Shown piece after piece: positions 42,876-50,812 of a stretch of 64,000 nt of DNA. Made by a program: the position numbers and the translations under genes. The notes below the pieces were generated by a model that saw nothing but the letters and a program-made list of their open reading frames with translations, was not told the origin of the DNA and did no database searches. The DNA comes from Marinobacter salarius. GTDB lineage: Bacteria; Pseudomonadota; Gammaproteobacteria; Pseudomonadales; Oleiphilaceae. The stretch lies in assembly GCF_032922745.1 (NCBI RefSeq), contig NZ_CP136693.1, forward strand, positions 4,030,001 through 4,094,000. Reading direction: 5' to 3'. How positions within the stretch are numbered: position 1 is the stretch's first letter; each line of letters begins with the position of its first letter.

Positions 42876-44237
42876 CTAGTCCGCGAAGTCGATACCCTTC
42901 GCTCGTGCCCGCTCGCGGGCGTTGGGGTTCACCGAAGGCCGGAACGGAACTTCCACCACCTCCGCCTCGACAGCCGTTGAACCATCCGTGGCGGCGTATT
43001 CCACCGGCAGATGGACCGTCAGGCGGGTCCCAACCGCACGCAAGTCAAACGGCACATAGGCCAGTGCGATGTTGGTTTCCAGCTCAGGCGAGTACCAGGG
43101 CGAGGTAACATAGCCCTCCGGCTCGCCGCCGTCCGGCCCGCTGACCAGCCAGAAGTCGTTGGCATAGTCGGTTACCTGGCCACCGCCAAAACGGATACCC
43201 ACCATGATGTGGCTAAACGGCGGTCGGCCAGCGTCCAGTTGCTCGCGGACTTTCTCAAGCTTCTGCTTACCGATGTAATCCGCGTCCTTGTTGCGAGGCA
43301 CCTGATACGCCAGATTGCACTGGAATGGCAGGGTTTCCTGATCCACGTCCTGGCCCCAGGAAAGGATACCGGCAGCAATTCGGCGGTGATGCGCCGGCGC
43401 AATCACCCTCAGGTTGTGGGCCTCACCGGCGGCAAGCACGGTGTACCAGAGGTCTTCAGCGTATTTGGTGGCTTCCTTGAGGTAAATCTCGTAACCCTTC
43501 TCACCGGTAAAACCGGTTTGGGAGATAATCACGTCATGGCCGGCAACCTGGCCCTCCATCAAACCATAGTACGGAATCTCCTTCACGCGCTCACCGAACA
43601 GGTCAGCCATGAGCGCCTCAGATTTGGGACCCTGGATCTGCACCGGTGCTACATCGATTTCCGCGATGGTGACGTTGAAGCCCATCCCGATGTTGACGCC
43701 CCGCAACCAGAATTCCAGGTCGCTATCGGAAAGGGAGAACCAGAACTCGTCCTCGGCAACACGAAGCAGAACCGGGTCATTGAGAATGCCGCCCTCTTCA
43801 TTGCACAAGATGACGTACTTGCCACGCATGGGTTTTATCTTGGTGGCATCTCGAGTAATCACATAGTTCACGAAGCGTTCCGCATCCGGCCCCTTTACCT
43901 GAATCTGGCGCTCTACGGCGACATTCCACATGGTGACGTCATGTATCAGCGACTCGTATTCCACCATGGCGCCGCCATCTTCCGGACGGACATAGCCCCG
44001 GGGGTGATACATACGGTTGTAAACGGTCGCCCGCCAGCATCCAGCTTCGTACGCCAGGTGCCAGTATGGCGACTTGCGTACACGGGTGGAGATCAACATC
44101 TCCACCGGCGTGGGGCCGGACTGGCGCAGGTTAATGGGAACCCGACGGTCGGACTGGTCAACACTGTCAGGCTGGCGGGCGGCGCCCGCCCGTTGCTGCG
44201 GATAATCCAGAAGTGCTTGCTCAAATTTAACGGCCAT
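42876..44237 (-). CDS. GcvT-family aminomethyltransferase / DmdA-like demethylase
   Basis: 453 residues. It resembles DMSP demethylase DmdA over its length: VYNRMYHPRGY, TMWNVAVERQIQVKGPDAER, FWFSLSDSDLEFWLRG and VQIQGPKSEALM. The GcvT catalytic Asp is in GGILNDPVLL. It has an N-terminal extension of about 50 residues and a longer C-terminus than DmdA. It should transfer a methyl group from a donor to tetrahydrofolate, giving 5-methyl-THF for the MetF-like enzyme downstream. DMSP, glycine betaine or another methylated donor are all possible. It is first in the operon with metF-like and fhs. Confidence 0.85.
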   Translation of the reverse strand: MAVKFEQALLDYPQQRAGAARQPDSVDQSDRRVPINLRQSGPTPVEMLISTRVRKSPYWHLAYEAGCWRATVYNRMYHPRGYVRPEDGGAMVEYESLIHDVTMWNVAVERQIQVKGPDAERFVNYVITRDATKIKPMRGKYVILCNEEGGILNDPVLLRVAEDEFWFSLSDSDLEFWLRGVNIGMGFNVTIAEIDVAPVQIQGPKSEALMADLFGERVKEIPYYGLMEGQVAGHDVIISQTGFTGEKGYEIYLKEATKYAEDLWYTVLAAGEAHNLRVIAPAHHRRIAAGILSWGQDVDQETLPFQCNLAYQVPRNKDADYIGKQKLEKVREQLDAGRPPFSHIMVGIRFGGGQVTDYANDFWLVSGPDGGEPEGYVTSPWYSPELETNIALAYVPFDLRAVGTRLTVHLPVEYAATDGSTAVEAEVVEVPFRPSVNPNARERARAKGIDFAD

Positions 44238-44303
44238 TGCTATCTCCCCCTACCGGGTTGTCGATAGCTCTAATGTGACCCTGTTTTCAGTTATCAGGTT
44301 GAA

Positions 44304-44330
44304 CCAATACGACACTGGCACAACCAAAAA
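44304..44330 (-). promoter_or_regulatory. Shared C1-module operator motif, copy 2
   Basis: On the minus strand TTTTTGG (44330-44324), 8 bp, then GTGTCGTATTGG (44315-44304). It is identical in both blocks and spacing to copy 1. It lies 67-93 bp before the DmdA-like gene. Confidence 0.65.
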
Positions 44331-44454
44331 CGTCAACACCACCGTGATGAATCCTGGAAGCCGCGCCAAAGTGCCAAGCATGAGATGGGGCTACAGCAAC
44401 CGACAAAGCCTGCTATATTGGTCAAACCTGTCCGTGCAGATCAAGGAGTCGACG

Positions 44455-44856
44455 TTGACACTGACCACCCCCGCCCTTCTGTTTCCCGCCATTTCACTGT
44501 TGCTGCTGGCCTACACCAATCGCTTTCTTGTTCTGGCGCAATTGATACGCCAGCTTAAGCAAATGGATACGGAAGAAGACCATGCCCTTATCGCCCGCCA
44601 GATCAGCATGCTGCGCAAACGCATTTTGCTGACCAAACGGATGCAGGCTTACGGTGTGCTCAGCTTTTTTGTTTGCACCATGTCCATGTTTGTTCTGTTT
44701 GTAGGGGCTCAACTTGCGGGGGCCATCGCGTTCGGCATCAGTCTGATATTGCTGTCGGTCTCATTGCTGTATTCGCTGTACGAAATCGTGATTTCGACCA
44801 ACGCCATCAACGTTGAGCTTGAGAACTTCGAAGCCAGGAAACGAGCGGGGGAGTAA
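44455..44856 (+). CDS. DUF2721 membrane protein
   Basis: 133 residues with three membrane helices. The family opening LTTPALLFPAISLLLLAYTN is present, then a cytoplasmic charged loop (MDTEEDHALIARQISMLRKR) and the closing ISLILLSVSLLYSLYEIVIS helix. The start TTG at 44455 is chosen since GGAG lies 6 bp upstream and the family begins there; an ATG at 44380 would add 25 unlikely residues. Function unknown. Confidence 0.85.
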   Translation: MTLTTPALLFPAISLLLLAYTNRFLVLAQLIRQLKQMDTEEDHALIARQISMLRKRILLTKRMQAYGVLSFFVCTMSMFVLFVGAQLAGAIAFGISLILLSVSLLYSLYEIVISTNAINVELENFEARKRAGE

Positions 44857-44912
44857 CACGTAAACGTTCAGGAAACTGGAACAGGTCTCCCTTTCTTCAC
44901 CCGATACATGAC

Positions 44913-45206
44913 CTATCGGGTGCCCCAGATCCTGGCCACCGCGCTGTCGCTGCCGAGCAGTCCTACCACGAAACAGACGAGACTGATCACGAAAAACAGC
45001 ACAATAGGTAACAAAGCGCTGAAGGTTTCCGCGAAGATTGAAAAGAAAAGCGACACCCCGGACAGAACCAGGAACAGAAAACCGACCACCAGCAGTATTT
45101 TACGATGCGACTGACGATAACCCTCGGCGCTTCCACCTTTCTCGAAAAAACAGAGAATGGGCCAGAACAGCTTTCGAAAAATGTCTTTCACTGCACGCCA
45201 CCTCAC
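44913..45206 (-). CDS. Hypothetical membrane protein
   Basis: 97 residues. A basic N-terminus (MRWRAVKDIFRKLFWPILCF) is followed by two strongly hydrophobic helices (ILLVVGFLFLVLSGVSLFFS and LPIVLFFVISLVCFVVGLLG). No family is recognised. It overlaps the stop of the PaaI-type thioesterase gene by 4 bp (ATGA), so it is the last gene of the run at 45203-47562. Confidence 0.75.
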   Translation of the reverse strand: MRWRAVKDIFRKLFWPILCFFEKGGSAEGYRQSHRKILLVVGFLFLVLSGVSLFFSIFAETFSALLPIVLFFVISLVCFVVGLLGSDSAVARIWGTR

Positions 45207-45631
45207 CTGTTTTTGGGGCTGACAATGGCCAGTGTCACCGTTGCCTTGGAGACAAGCCTCATGTCGCCGGCCTTGCCACAGTACACCTCAGACTCTACCA
45301 CGGTTAACGTGGAGCCTGCCTTGAGCACAGTGGCGACACACTCGATATGTGTCCCGCTGGCTGACCGCAGCAGCTTCAGCGAGAAATCCGATGTCAGGAC
45401 CATCTGCCCGGATTTAACAGCGGAGGCCCCGGCAGCACCGGCCGTATGATCCGCCACCGTAGCCTGCACCCCGAAGTGCACGAAACCGTCCTGCTGCAGA
45501 TGCCGTTCCGCCAGTACCAGACGGGAGCGACATTCACCGGTTTTGATAGACACCAGTTCCAGACCAATATCTGCAACAAACGGTGCCGATGAAAAAATCC
45601 GTTCCACTTCGTTATTGTTAAGCGTGTCCAC
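45203..45631 (-). CDS. PaaI-family hotdog thioesterase
   Basis: 142 residues with the hotdog pattern: GECRSRLVLAERHLQQDGFV, then FGVQATVADHTAGAAGASAV (the Asp of the PaaI active site is in VADHTAG), and the closing VVESEVYCGKAGDMRLVSKA strand. It hydrolyses acyl-CoA thioesters; the chain preference is unknown. ATG at 45631. Confidence 0.88.
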   Translation of the reverse strand: MDTLNNNEVERIFSSAPFVADIGLELVSIKTGECRSRLVLAERHLQQDGFVHFGVQATVADHTAGAAGASAVKSGQMVLTSDFSLKLLRSASGTHIECVATVLKAGSTLTVVESEVYCGKAGDMRLVSKATVTLAIVSPKNR

Positions 45632-45666
45632 GTTGTCTCCGGAACTGTGGTTGGCAATCCAGCGGT

Positions 45667-46062
45667 TTATGCCTCAAAAGTATGCACTGCAAGCTCGCTA
45701 CGAACCGCTTCAGGGATGGGGACCGACTTTTGAGTCTCGTAGTCGAAATGAATCAGCACGGTAACGCCACGCGCAACCAAAACACCATTTTGCCAAGCTT
45801 CCTGGATTACCTCGAAGGAAGAGTTGCCGACTTTGCCAATGCCGGACCGCACCTTAACAGGCGTGGCCCAGTAACACTGGGCTTTGAGATCAATTTCCAT
45901 GCGGGCGAGAATCAGTGGCCAGCCTTTCGGCTCCAGGGAAGGATGGAATATACGGAACACCGGTGTTCTCGCCTGCTCAAACCAGACCGGGTAAACCGTG
46001 TTATTGATATGGCCAAGTGCGTCGGTGTCGCTGAATCTTGGTTCGGTTTCGTAGTGGAACAT
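45667..46062 (-). CDS. 4-hydroxybenzoyl-CoA-thioesterase-type acyl-CoA thioesterase
   Basis: 131 residues. The catalytic region is RFSDTDALGHINNTVYPVWF with the Asp of the 4HBT/YbgC active site. A single hotdog domain follows (MEIDLKAQCYWATPVKVRSG). GGGGAG lies 4 bp before the ATG at 46062. It is a second thioesterase in the same run; the two differ in subfamily and are not recent duplicates. Confidence 0.9.
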   Translation of the reverse strand: MFHYETEPRFSDTDALGHINNTVYPVWFEQARTPVFRIFHPSLEPKGWPLILARMEIDLKAQCYWATPVKVRSGIGKVGNSSFEVIQEAWQNGVLVARGVTVLIHFDYETQKSVPIPEAVRSELAVHTFEA

Positions 46063-46082
46063 TTGACTCCCCTTACATCGTG

Positions 46083-46655
46083 TTAGCGGCAAAGTCTCTC
46101 GGGATTTCCGGCGAGGGGAAACCGTTCAATGATCTGATAGACAGACCCATGAGCCCCCTGTGTGCTTTCAAACAACGCGATCCCGCCCACCGAAAAGGTC
46201 CCTATAGGTTGTCGTTCCTGAGACTCAAGCAATTCGGCGACTGACCCACGCTGCCTCTTGAAACGAGCCAACGTGATATGTGGGCAGAACGGGCGTTTTT
46301 CCTGCTCAAACCCAGGCATGCACAGACTCTGGTTAAGCACCTCGTGAAGCTCAGCCAGTTTATCCGCTGGCTGAACTCCGGCCCACAGATTTTTTGGAAA
46401 GTCCGGTCGGCCGAAGCAGCCCAGGCCGCAAACGGTGAGATCAAATTGTCCAACTGGCAGGTTTCGGGCAGCATCACATACATCTGGCAACCGCTGCCTG
46501 GCCACACTACCGAGAAATACCAGCGTAAGATGCAGCTGATCCGGTCGCTGCCAGCGCGCCCCAGCAACCGGTTGCTGGATTGACACCAGACGCTGCTTCA
46601 CTGAATCGGGGATTTCCAACCCGAAGAACAGGCGACGCGTTTCTGGTTTATCCAA
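46083..46655 (-). CDS. thpR: RNA 2',3'-cyclic phosphodiesterase (ThpR/LigT)
   Basis: About 190 residues. The two catalytic HxTx motifs are HLTLVFLG and HITLARF, 86 residues apart, as in the 2H phosphoesterase fold. It starts RRLFFGLEIPDSVKQRL, typical of ThpR. The start is uncertain: TTG at 46655 or an earlier start at 46703, which would overlap the CPBP gene by 56 bp. Known relatives open 2',3'-cyclic phosphates or ligate tRNA halves in vitro. Confidence 0.9.
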   Translation of the reverse strand: MDKPETRRLFFGLEIPDSVKQRLVSIQQPVAGARWQRPDQLHLTLVFLGSVARQRLPDVCDAARNLPVGQFDLTVCGLGCFGRPDFPKNLWAGVQPADKLAELHEVLNQSLCMPGFEQEKRPFCPHITLARFKRQRGSVAELLESQERQPIGTFSVGGIALFESTQGAHGSVYQIIERFPLAGNPERLCR

Positions 46656-47232
46656 CCCGCACCCCAAACCATTCTGGAAACCGACGCAGACAGTACAACG
46701 CAATCATGTCGTAAACACCATGCCAGACCATTACCAGCAACAGGCTGTCCGTCAGTGCATACGCTACTCCCAACACCAATCCCAACCCGGTCGCCAATAG
46801 AAAGTAGGTGAACGAAAGATAATGCACCATGCCAAACAGCACCGACGCAGCCACTATCGCAACCACATCGTGGGTGTGTTGGGCCAGCCAACCCTGGATT
46901 GCACCGCGGAACAGCAATTCTTCACCAACTCCGGCGAAGACTGCCAAGGCAACCAATACCGGCCATGAATACTCGCAGGCGAAACGGTGCAACTGCTCCA
47001 ACTGGGAGTCCAGAGAGTCACGAAGCCTGCCCGGAAGCCAGGTCAGCATCATGATCACGACGTACGTTGCCACACTGCCGGCCACTCCCCACAGAACGAC
47101 CGAGCCAGGACTCAAGCCATCGTACTGAACCGGTATACCGAACAGAAAAATCGCCAGCATCCCCACCACACCAATGCCAGCTTGGAATCCCAATGCGGCC
47201 GTGGATGAGATCTGTGGGCGTTTTCGAGCCAT
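46648..47232 (-). CDS. CPBP (CAAX-like/ABI) intramembrane metalloprotease
   Basis: About 194 residues and seven to eight hydrophobic segments. The active-site motifs are the double Glu in GVGEELLFRGAIQGWL and the His in LFGMVHYLSFTY, with a third His near MVWHGVYDMI. The start is ATG at 47232 (a GTG at 47238 directly follows the ABM stop). Such proteases act on membrane substrates, sometimes as bacteriocin immunity; no bacteriocin gene is near. Confidence 0.92.
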   Translation of the reverse strand: MARKRPQISSTAALGFQAGIGVVGMLAIFLFGIPVQYDGLSPGSVVLWGVAGSVATYVVIMMLTWLPGRLRDSLDSQLEQLHRFACEYSWPVLVALAVFAGVGEELLFRGAIQGWLAQHTHDVVAIVAASVLFGMVHYLSFTYFLLATGLGLVLGVAYALTDSLLLVMVWHGVYDMIALYCLRRFPEWFGVRVG

Positions 47233-47238
47233 GGCCAC

Positions 47239-47562
47239 TCATCTACCTCGCTTGCCAGGCGGCATCACCACCCACTCAGGGTCCTCGAATTCGCCAAGCG
47301 GCGTAATCTCGCAAAATGGCGCGGCGCTGCGGATGATTCGGGCCACTTCCGGGTTATGCTGCCTTTCCATGGCATCCCGCTGTTCTTTACTGTCCCAACT
47401 GGCGATGGCAATAAGCACATTCGGATCACCAATTTTCCGGTGCAGCTCCGTTCCACGCGCACCCGGCGCCTGCTGGATGATCTCGCTGGCACGAACCCAG
47501 GCATCGGCGTATTCCTCTGCCGTGTGCCCTTCTCGTATGCGAACCTCGAAGATGTATTTCAT
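47239..47562 (-). CDS. Antibiotic biosynthesis monooxygenase (ABM) domain protein
   Basis: 107 residues forming one dimeric ferredoxin-like ABM domain: YIFEVRIREGHTAEEYADAW, QAPGARGTELHRKI and VLIAIASWDSKEQRDAMERQ. It may be a quinol or haem monooxygenase or just an alpha/beta-barrel protein. It is the first gene of the minus-strand run (47562 down to 44913) that includes the protease, thpR and thioesterases. Confidence 0.87.
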   Translation of the reverse strand: MKYIFEVRIREGHTAEEYADAWVRASEIIQQAPGARGTELHRKIGDPNVLIAIASWDSKEQRDAMERQHNPEVARIIRSAAPFCEITPLGEFEDPEWVVMPPGKRGR

Positions 47563-47874
47563 GAGTTCACCCTCGTTCCAAACAGCAATTTCCCAAATAA
47601 CGGGCCTCTGACTCTCAGAGTAATTGTTTTGATTTTGGATCGCATCGGTAAATGCCTACAAATAAACTTGGCAATTCAGGGGACATAGGAGTAAAGTTCG
47701 TTTCGTAGGAAAGATTTAGCACAGCATTTCACGAATAAGACGCATCTCTGTTGTTTTGGTAGTTGTCCGTCCTGTTTTTGATTCCGCGCGTTTTTTGTTT
47801 CCGCACAACGCTGATCAGTCATCGTTTAAGATGGTCTGGCGGCACATTAAATTATCGATTTCAGGATTATGATT
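47563..47874. other. AT-rich region upstream of the cold-shock gene
   Basis: 312 bp lower in GC than its surroundings, with no gene seen. It must hold divergent promoters and probably the long 5' leader typical of cspA-family mRNAs. AGGA lies 8 bp before the ATG at 47875. I could not place a promoter confidently. Confidence 0.5.
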
Positions 47875-48081
47875 ATGTCGACTACTACCGGTACTGTTAA
47901 GTTTTTCAACGAAGCAAAAGGCTTTGGTTTCATCACTCGTGAAAGCGGCCCGGACGTATTCGTTCACTACAGCGCTATTCAAGGCGGCGGATTCAAGACT
48001 CTGGCAGAAGGCCAGCAGGTTGAGTTCACCGTAACTGACGGCCAGAAAGGCCCTCAGGCAGAGAACGTTGTTGCTGTTTAA
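47875..48081 (+). CDS. Cold-shock protein, CspA family
   Basis: 68 residues. RNP1-type motif KGFGFIT and RNP2-type DVFVHYSAI are in the standard places within TGTVKFFNEAKGFGFITRES. It is a single-strand nucleic-acid chaperone. It starts at ATG 47875 (another ATG two codons upstream overlaps the RBS spacing). Expected control is through the long AT-rich leader. It ends in a strong terminator. Confidence 0.95.
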   Translation: MSTTTGTVKFFNEAKGFGFITRESGPDVFVHYSAIQGGGFKTLAEGQQVEFTVTDGQKGPQAENVVAV

Positions 48082-48100
48082 ATAACAGTCAGCACGTTTG

Positions 48101-48128
48101 AAAAAGGCAGCTTCGGCTGCCTTTTTTT
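48101..48128 (+). terminator. Rho-independent terminator of the cold-shock gene
   Basis: A GGCAGC-TTCG-GCTGCC hairpin preceded by five A and followed by seven T. This is a textbook UUCG tetraloop terminator, and the A tract makes it likely bidirectional. Confidence 0.95.
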
Positions 48129-48145
48129 ATTGCCCCTTCATAATT

Positions 48146-48185
48146 TCGTCATTGACCTGTCACCTACCTGACACTGTTTTGTCAC
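48146..48185 (+). promoter_or_regulatory. PhoB-box array (four 11-bp repeat units)
   Basis: TCGTCAT (48146), CTGTCAC (48157), CTGACAC (48168) and TTGTCAC (48179) recur every 11 bp. The last three are 5-7 of 7 to the Pho half-site CTGTCAT/C, with 4-bp spacers as in the consensus. The array lies about 68-107 bp before ptxA, so phosphate starvation should induce the operon. Confidence 0.85.
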
Positions 48186-48252
48186 CCTCAAGGATTACCG
48201 TTGCATTGTAACTCGCAATAAAGCGAGCTTATGTATTGCAAAAGGTGATTCC

Positions 48253-49104
48253 ATGCCGTCTATGCATTCCCCCGATATGATGCTCCGCATCGAGGACATG
48301 GGAGTAACATACCCCGGCAACATCCTGGCGCTGCGGCCTACCACCGTCGAGTTCCACAAAGGTGAGTTTACGGTACTACTCGGCCTTTCGGGCGCGGGCA
48401 AATCGACCCTTCTGCGTTCACTCAATCATCTGGTGCAACCCACCACCGGCACGGTGATCTCGGCTGAGTTCGGCACCCTGAAGACCAGCAGGACGGTCCG
48501 CCGGCACCGATGTAGAACTGCCATGGTCTTCCAGCACCACCAACTCATCGAACGACATACCGCGCTCCAGAATGTACTCACAGGCCGGCTTGCCTACCAC
48601 AGTACGTGGCGCAGCCTGTTTCCCCTACCGAGGGCGGAACTGGAGTACGCCTTGCGTTGCCTGGAGCGTGTTGGTCTTGGTGAAAAGGCCCTTGCGCGGG
48701 TGGATCAACTGTCTGGCGGCCAACAACAACGGGTGGGTATCGCCCGCGCCCTGGCGCAACAGCCGTCCATGATCCTCGCGGATGAGCCTGTCGCCAGTCT
48801 GGACCCCGCAACGTCCGAACGGGTACTCACACTCTTGCGCGATATCTGCCGGGAGGACGGTATCACCGCCGTAATGTCACTCCACCAGCTGGAGTACGCC
48901 CGGCGGTTTGCCGATCGCATCATCGGCCTGGCAAACGCCCGGATCGTATTCGATGCGGAACCGGCAAAGCTGGAGCAACACCATCTTGATGAGATCTACC
49001 ACAGCGCGAGCGTTGCAGTTTCCGACCCCGGCAAGACCGCCGCGCAGACCTCCCACCCTCAACCATCGAACCATCCCACCAAGCAACTGGAGATCGCCCA
49101 ATGA
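48253..49104 (+). CDS. ptxA: Phosphite/phosphonate ABC transporter ATP-binding protein
   Basis: 283 residues. Walker A is GLSGAGKSTLLRSL (about 44-57), the signature is LSGGQQQRVGIARAL, and Walker B is SMILADEPVASLD. The order of the operon (ATPase, binding protein, permease, PtxD, LysR) is that of ptxABCDE of P. stutzeri WM88, so phosphite rather than phosphonate is the likely substrate. It overlaps ptxB by 4 bp. AAGGTG precedes the ATG. Confidence 0.93.
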   Translation: MPSMHSPDMMLRIEDMGVTYPGNILALRPTTVEFHKGEFTVLLGLSGAGKSTLLRSLNHLVQPTTGTVISAEFGTLKTSRTVRRHRCRTAMVFQHHQLIERHTALQNVLTGRLAYHSTWRSLFPLPRAELEYALRCLERVGLGEKALARVDQLSGGQQQRVGIARALAQQPSMILADEPVASLDPATSERVLTLLRDICREDGITAVMSLHQLEYARRFADRIIGLANARIVFDAEPAKLEQHHLDEIYHSASVAVSDPGKTAAQTSHPQPSNHPTKQLEIAQ

Positions 49105-49964
49105 AACCGTTATTCAACCTCGTGTTAGTGCTCTGCCTGATGATGGGAATGAACATGCAGGCCTCCGCAGCAGACCCCAACCCGGATCTGCTGAAGGTCG
49201 CCCTGCTCCCCGATGAAAATGCCTCTGAACTGATCAAGCGCAACCAGCCTCTGAAAGACTACCTGGAAAGCACCCTCGGGAAAGAAGTGGAACTGATCGT
49301 CACAACGGACTATTCGTCCATGATCGAAGCCATGCGCTTCGGCCGTATCGACCTTGGCTATTTCGGCCCACTGTCCTACGTGATGGCGAAGAGTAAAAGC
49401 GACATCGAGCCTTTCGCCGCCATGATTGTAGACGGCAAACCCACGTACCGTTCCATCCTCATCGCCAATGCGGACTCGGGCGTGAAGTCCTATGACGATA
49501 TCAAGGGCAAGAAAATGGCCTATGGCGATCGCGCCTCCACCTCAAGCCACCTCATCCCCAAAACGGTGCTGCTTGAATCTGCCGGACTGGAAGCAGACAG
49601 GGACTATGAAGCCCACTTCGTCGGCAGCCACGATTCCGTTGCGGTGAACGTGGCCAACGGCAACGCTGAGGCTGGCGGCCTGTCGGAAGTCATCTTCCAG
49701 CATGTCATGGACCGTGGCCTGATTGATCGCGATAACGTCCGGATTCTTGGCTACAGCGGCGAGTTCCCACAGTATCCGTGGGCCATGCGGTCAAACCTGA
49801 ACCCGGACCTCAAGGCAAAGATACGCGACGCCTTCATCAGCATTAATGACAAAGAAATCCTGAACAACCTTAAGGCCGAGGGGTTTGCCGCTATCGAGGA
49901 TTCCGACTACGACGTGATCCGCAAGATGGGCGGCCTGCTCAACCTTGATTTCGCGAAGATGTAA
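49101..49964 (+). CDS. ptxB: Phosphite-binding periplasmic protein
   Basis: 287 residues with a signal peptide ending MQASAAD. PhnD-family landmarks are LKVALLPDENASELIKRN, DYSSMIEAMRFGRIDLGYFG and YGDRASTSSHLIPKTVLLES; the Tyr/Ser/Thr residues in these loops bind the tetrahedral anion in relatives. Linked to ptxD, the ligand is probably phosphite. It overlaps ptxA and is 8 bp from ptxC. Confidence 0.93.
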   Translation: MKPLFNLVLVLCLMMGMNMQASAADPNPDLLKVALLPDENASELIKRNQPLKDYLESTLGKEVELIVTTDYSSMIEAMRFGRIDLGYFGPLSYVMAKSKSDIEPFAAMIVDGKPTYRSILIANADSGVKSYDDIKGKKMAYGDRASTSSHLIPKTVLLESAGLEADRDYEAHFVGSHDSVAVNVANGNAEAGGLSEVIFQHVMDRGLIDRDNVRILGYSGEFPQYPWAMRSNLNPDLKAKIRDAFISINDKEILNNLKAEGFAAIEDSDYDVIRKMGGLLNLDFAKM

Positions 49965-49972
49965 GAGGCTTT

Positions 49973-50803
49973 ATGACTCACACGACGACGGAACCGGCGG
50001 CCCTGTCGCCGGCTCCGTCGGCTTCCGTGCTGGACGAACACGCACGGGGCTGGCGGAGCAAGCTTTGGCAGGCAGGCCTGGTACTGGCGGTGGTCTTTTT
50101 CGCCAGCTGGTACGTGGACCTGCTCGACTTCCGCACCCTTGCTAACGGCGTCCCCGCGATCGCCACCCTGTTACGAGAATCACTACCACCTGATTTCACC
50201 AATGTGATGGACTGGGTATCGCCCCTGCTGGACACACTGGCGATGAGCATCGCCGGCACCGCGATTGCGGTTTCAGCCTCCGTGCCCCTGGCCTTTCTGG
50301 CGGCCCGAAACACCACGCCCCATCCTGCTGTGTTTCACCTGACCCGCACCCTGCTGAACGGCCTGCGTTCCGTACCGGAACTCATCATGGGCATTATTTT
50401 CGTCGCGGCCGTGGGTTTTGGCGCACTGCCAGGGGTGTTGGCCCTTGGCCTGCATTCAATCGGTATGGTCGGCAAGTTCTTCGCAGAAGCCATAGAGCAT
50501 GTGGATGAAGCCCCCGTTGAGGCCGCTGATGCCTCCGGAGCCACGCGTTTGCAAGTACTCTGGCACGCGGTTCTGCCGCAGGTGCTACCACAGTTTGCCG
50601 ATGTGTCTATCTATCGCTGGGAATACAACTTTCGCGCCTCCACCGTCATGGGCATGGTCGGTGCCGGCGGTATCGGCTTCGAGCTCATGGGGTCGTTGCG
50701 CATCATGCAGTATCAGGAAGTCAGTGCCATCCTCATTGTCATACTGCTGATGGTAACGATGGTGGACAGCCTGAGCGGCCACCTCCGTAAGACATTCAAA
50801 TAA
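49973..50803 (+). CDS. ptxC: Phosphite ABC transporter permease
   Basis: 276 residues, about six helices. The permease EAA loop is GMVGKFFAEAIEHVDEAPVE, with a PhnE-like MDWVSPLLDTLAMSIAGTAI and FRASTVMGMVGAGGIGFELM. It completes the ABC importer with PtxA and PtxB. It is 9 bp before ptxD. Confidence 0.93.
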   Translation: MTHTTTEPAALSPAPSASVLDEHARGWRSKLWQAGLVLAVVFFASWYVDLLDFRTLANGVPAIATLLRESLPPDFTNVMDWVSPLLDTLAMSIAGTAIAVSASVPLAFLAARNTTPHPAVFHLTRTLLNGLRSVPELIMGIIFVAAVGFGALPGVLALGLHSIGMVGKFFAEAIEHVDEAPVEAADASGATRLQVLWHAVLPQVLPQFADVSIYRWEYNFRASTVMGMVGAGGIGFELMGSLRIMQYQEVSAILIVILLMVTMVDSLSGHLRKTFK

Positions 50804-50812
50804 GGACAGCGA

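Noticed and set aside
43011..44267. 418-codon open frame on the plus strand opposite the DmdA-like gene
   Set aside because: It mirrors codon bias of the minus-strand gene, has no recognisable domain and no good RBS.
44913..47562. CPBP protease as part of a bacteriocin immunity cluster
   Set aside because: No leader peptide, modification enzyme or exporter gene is nearby.
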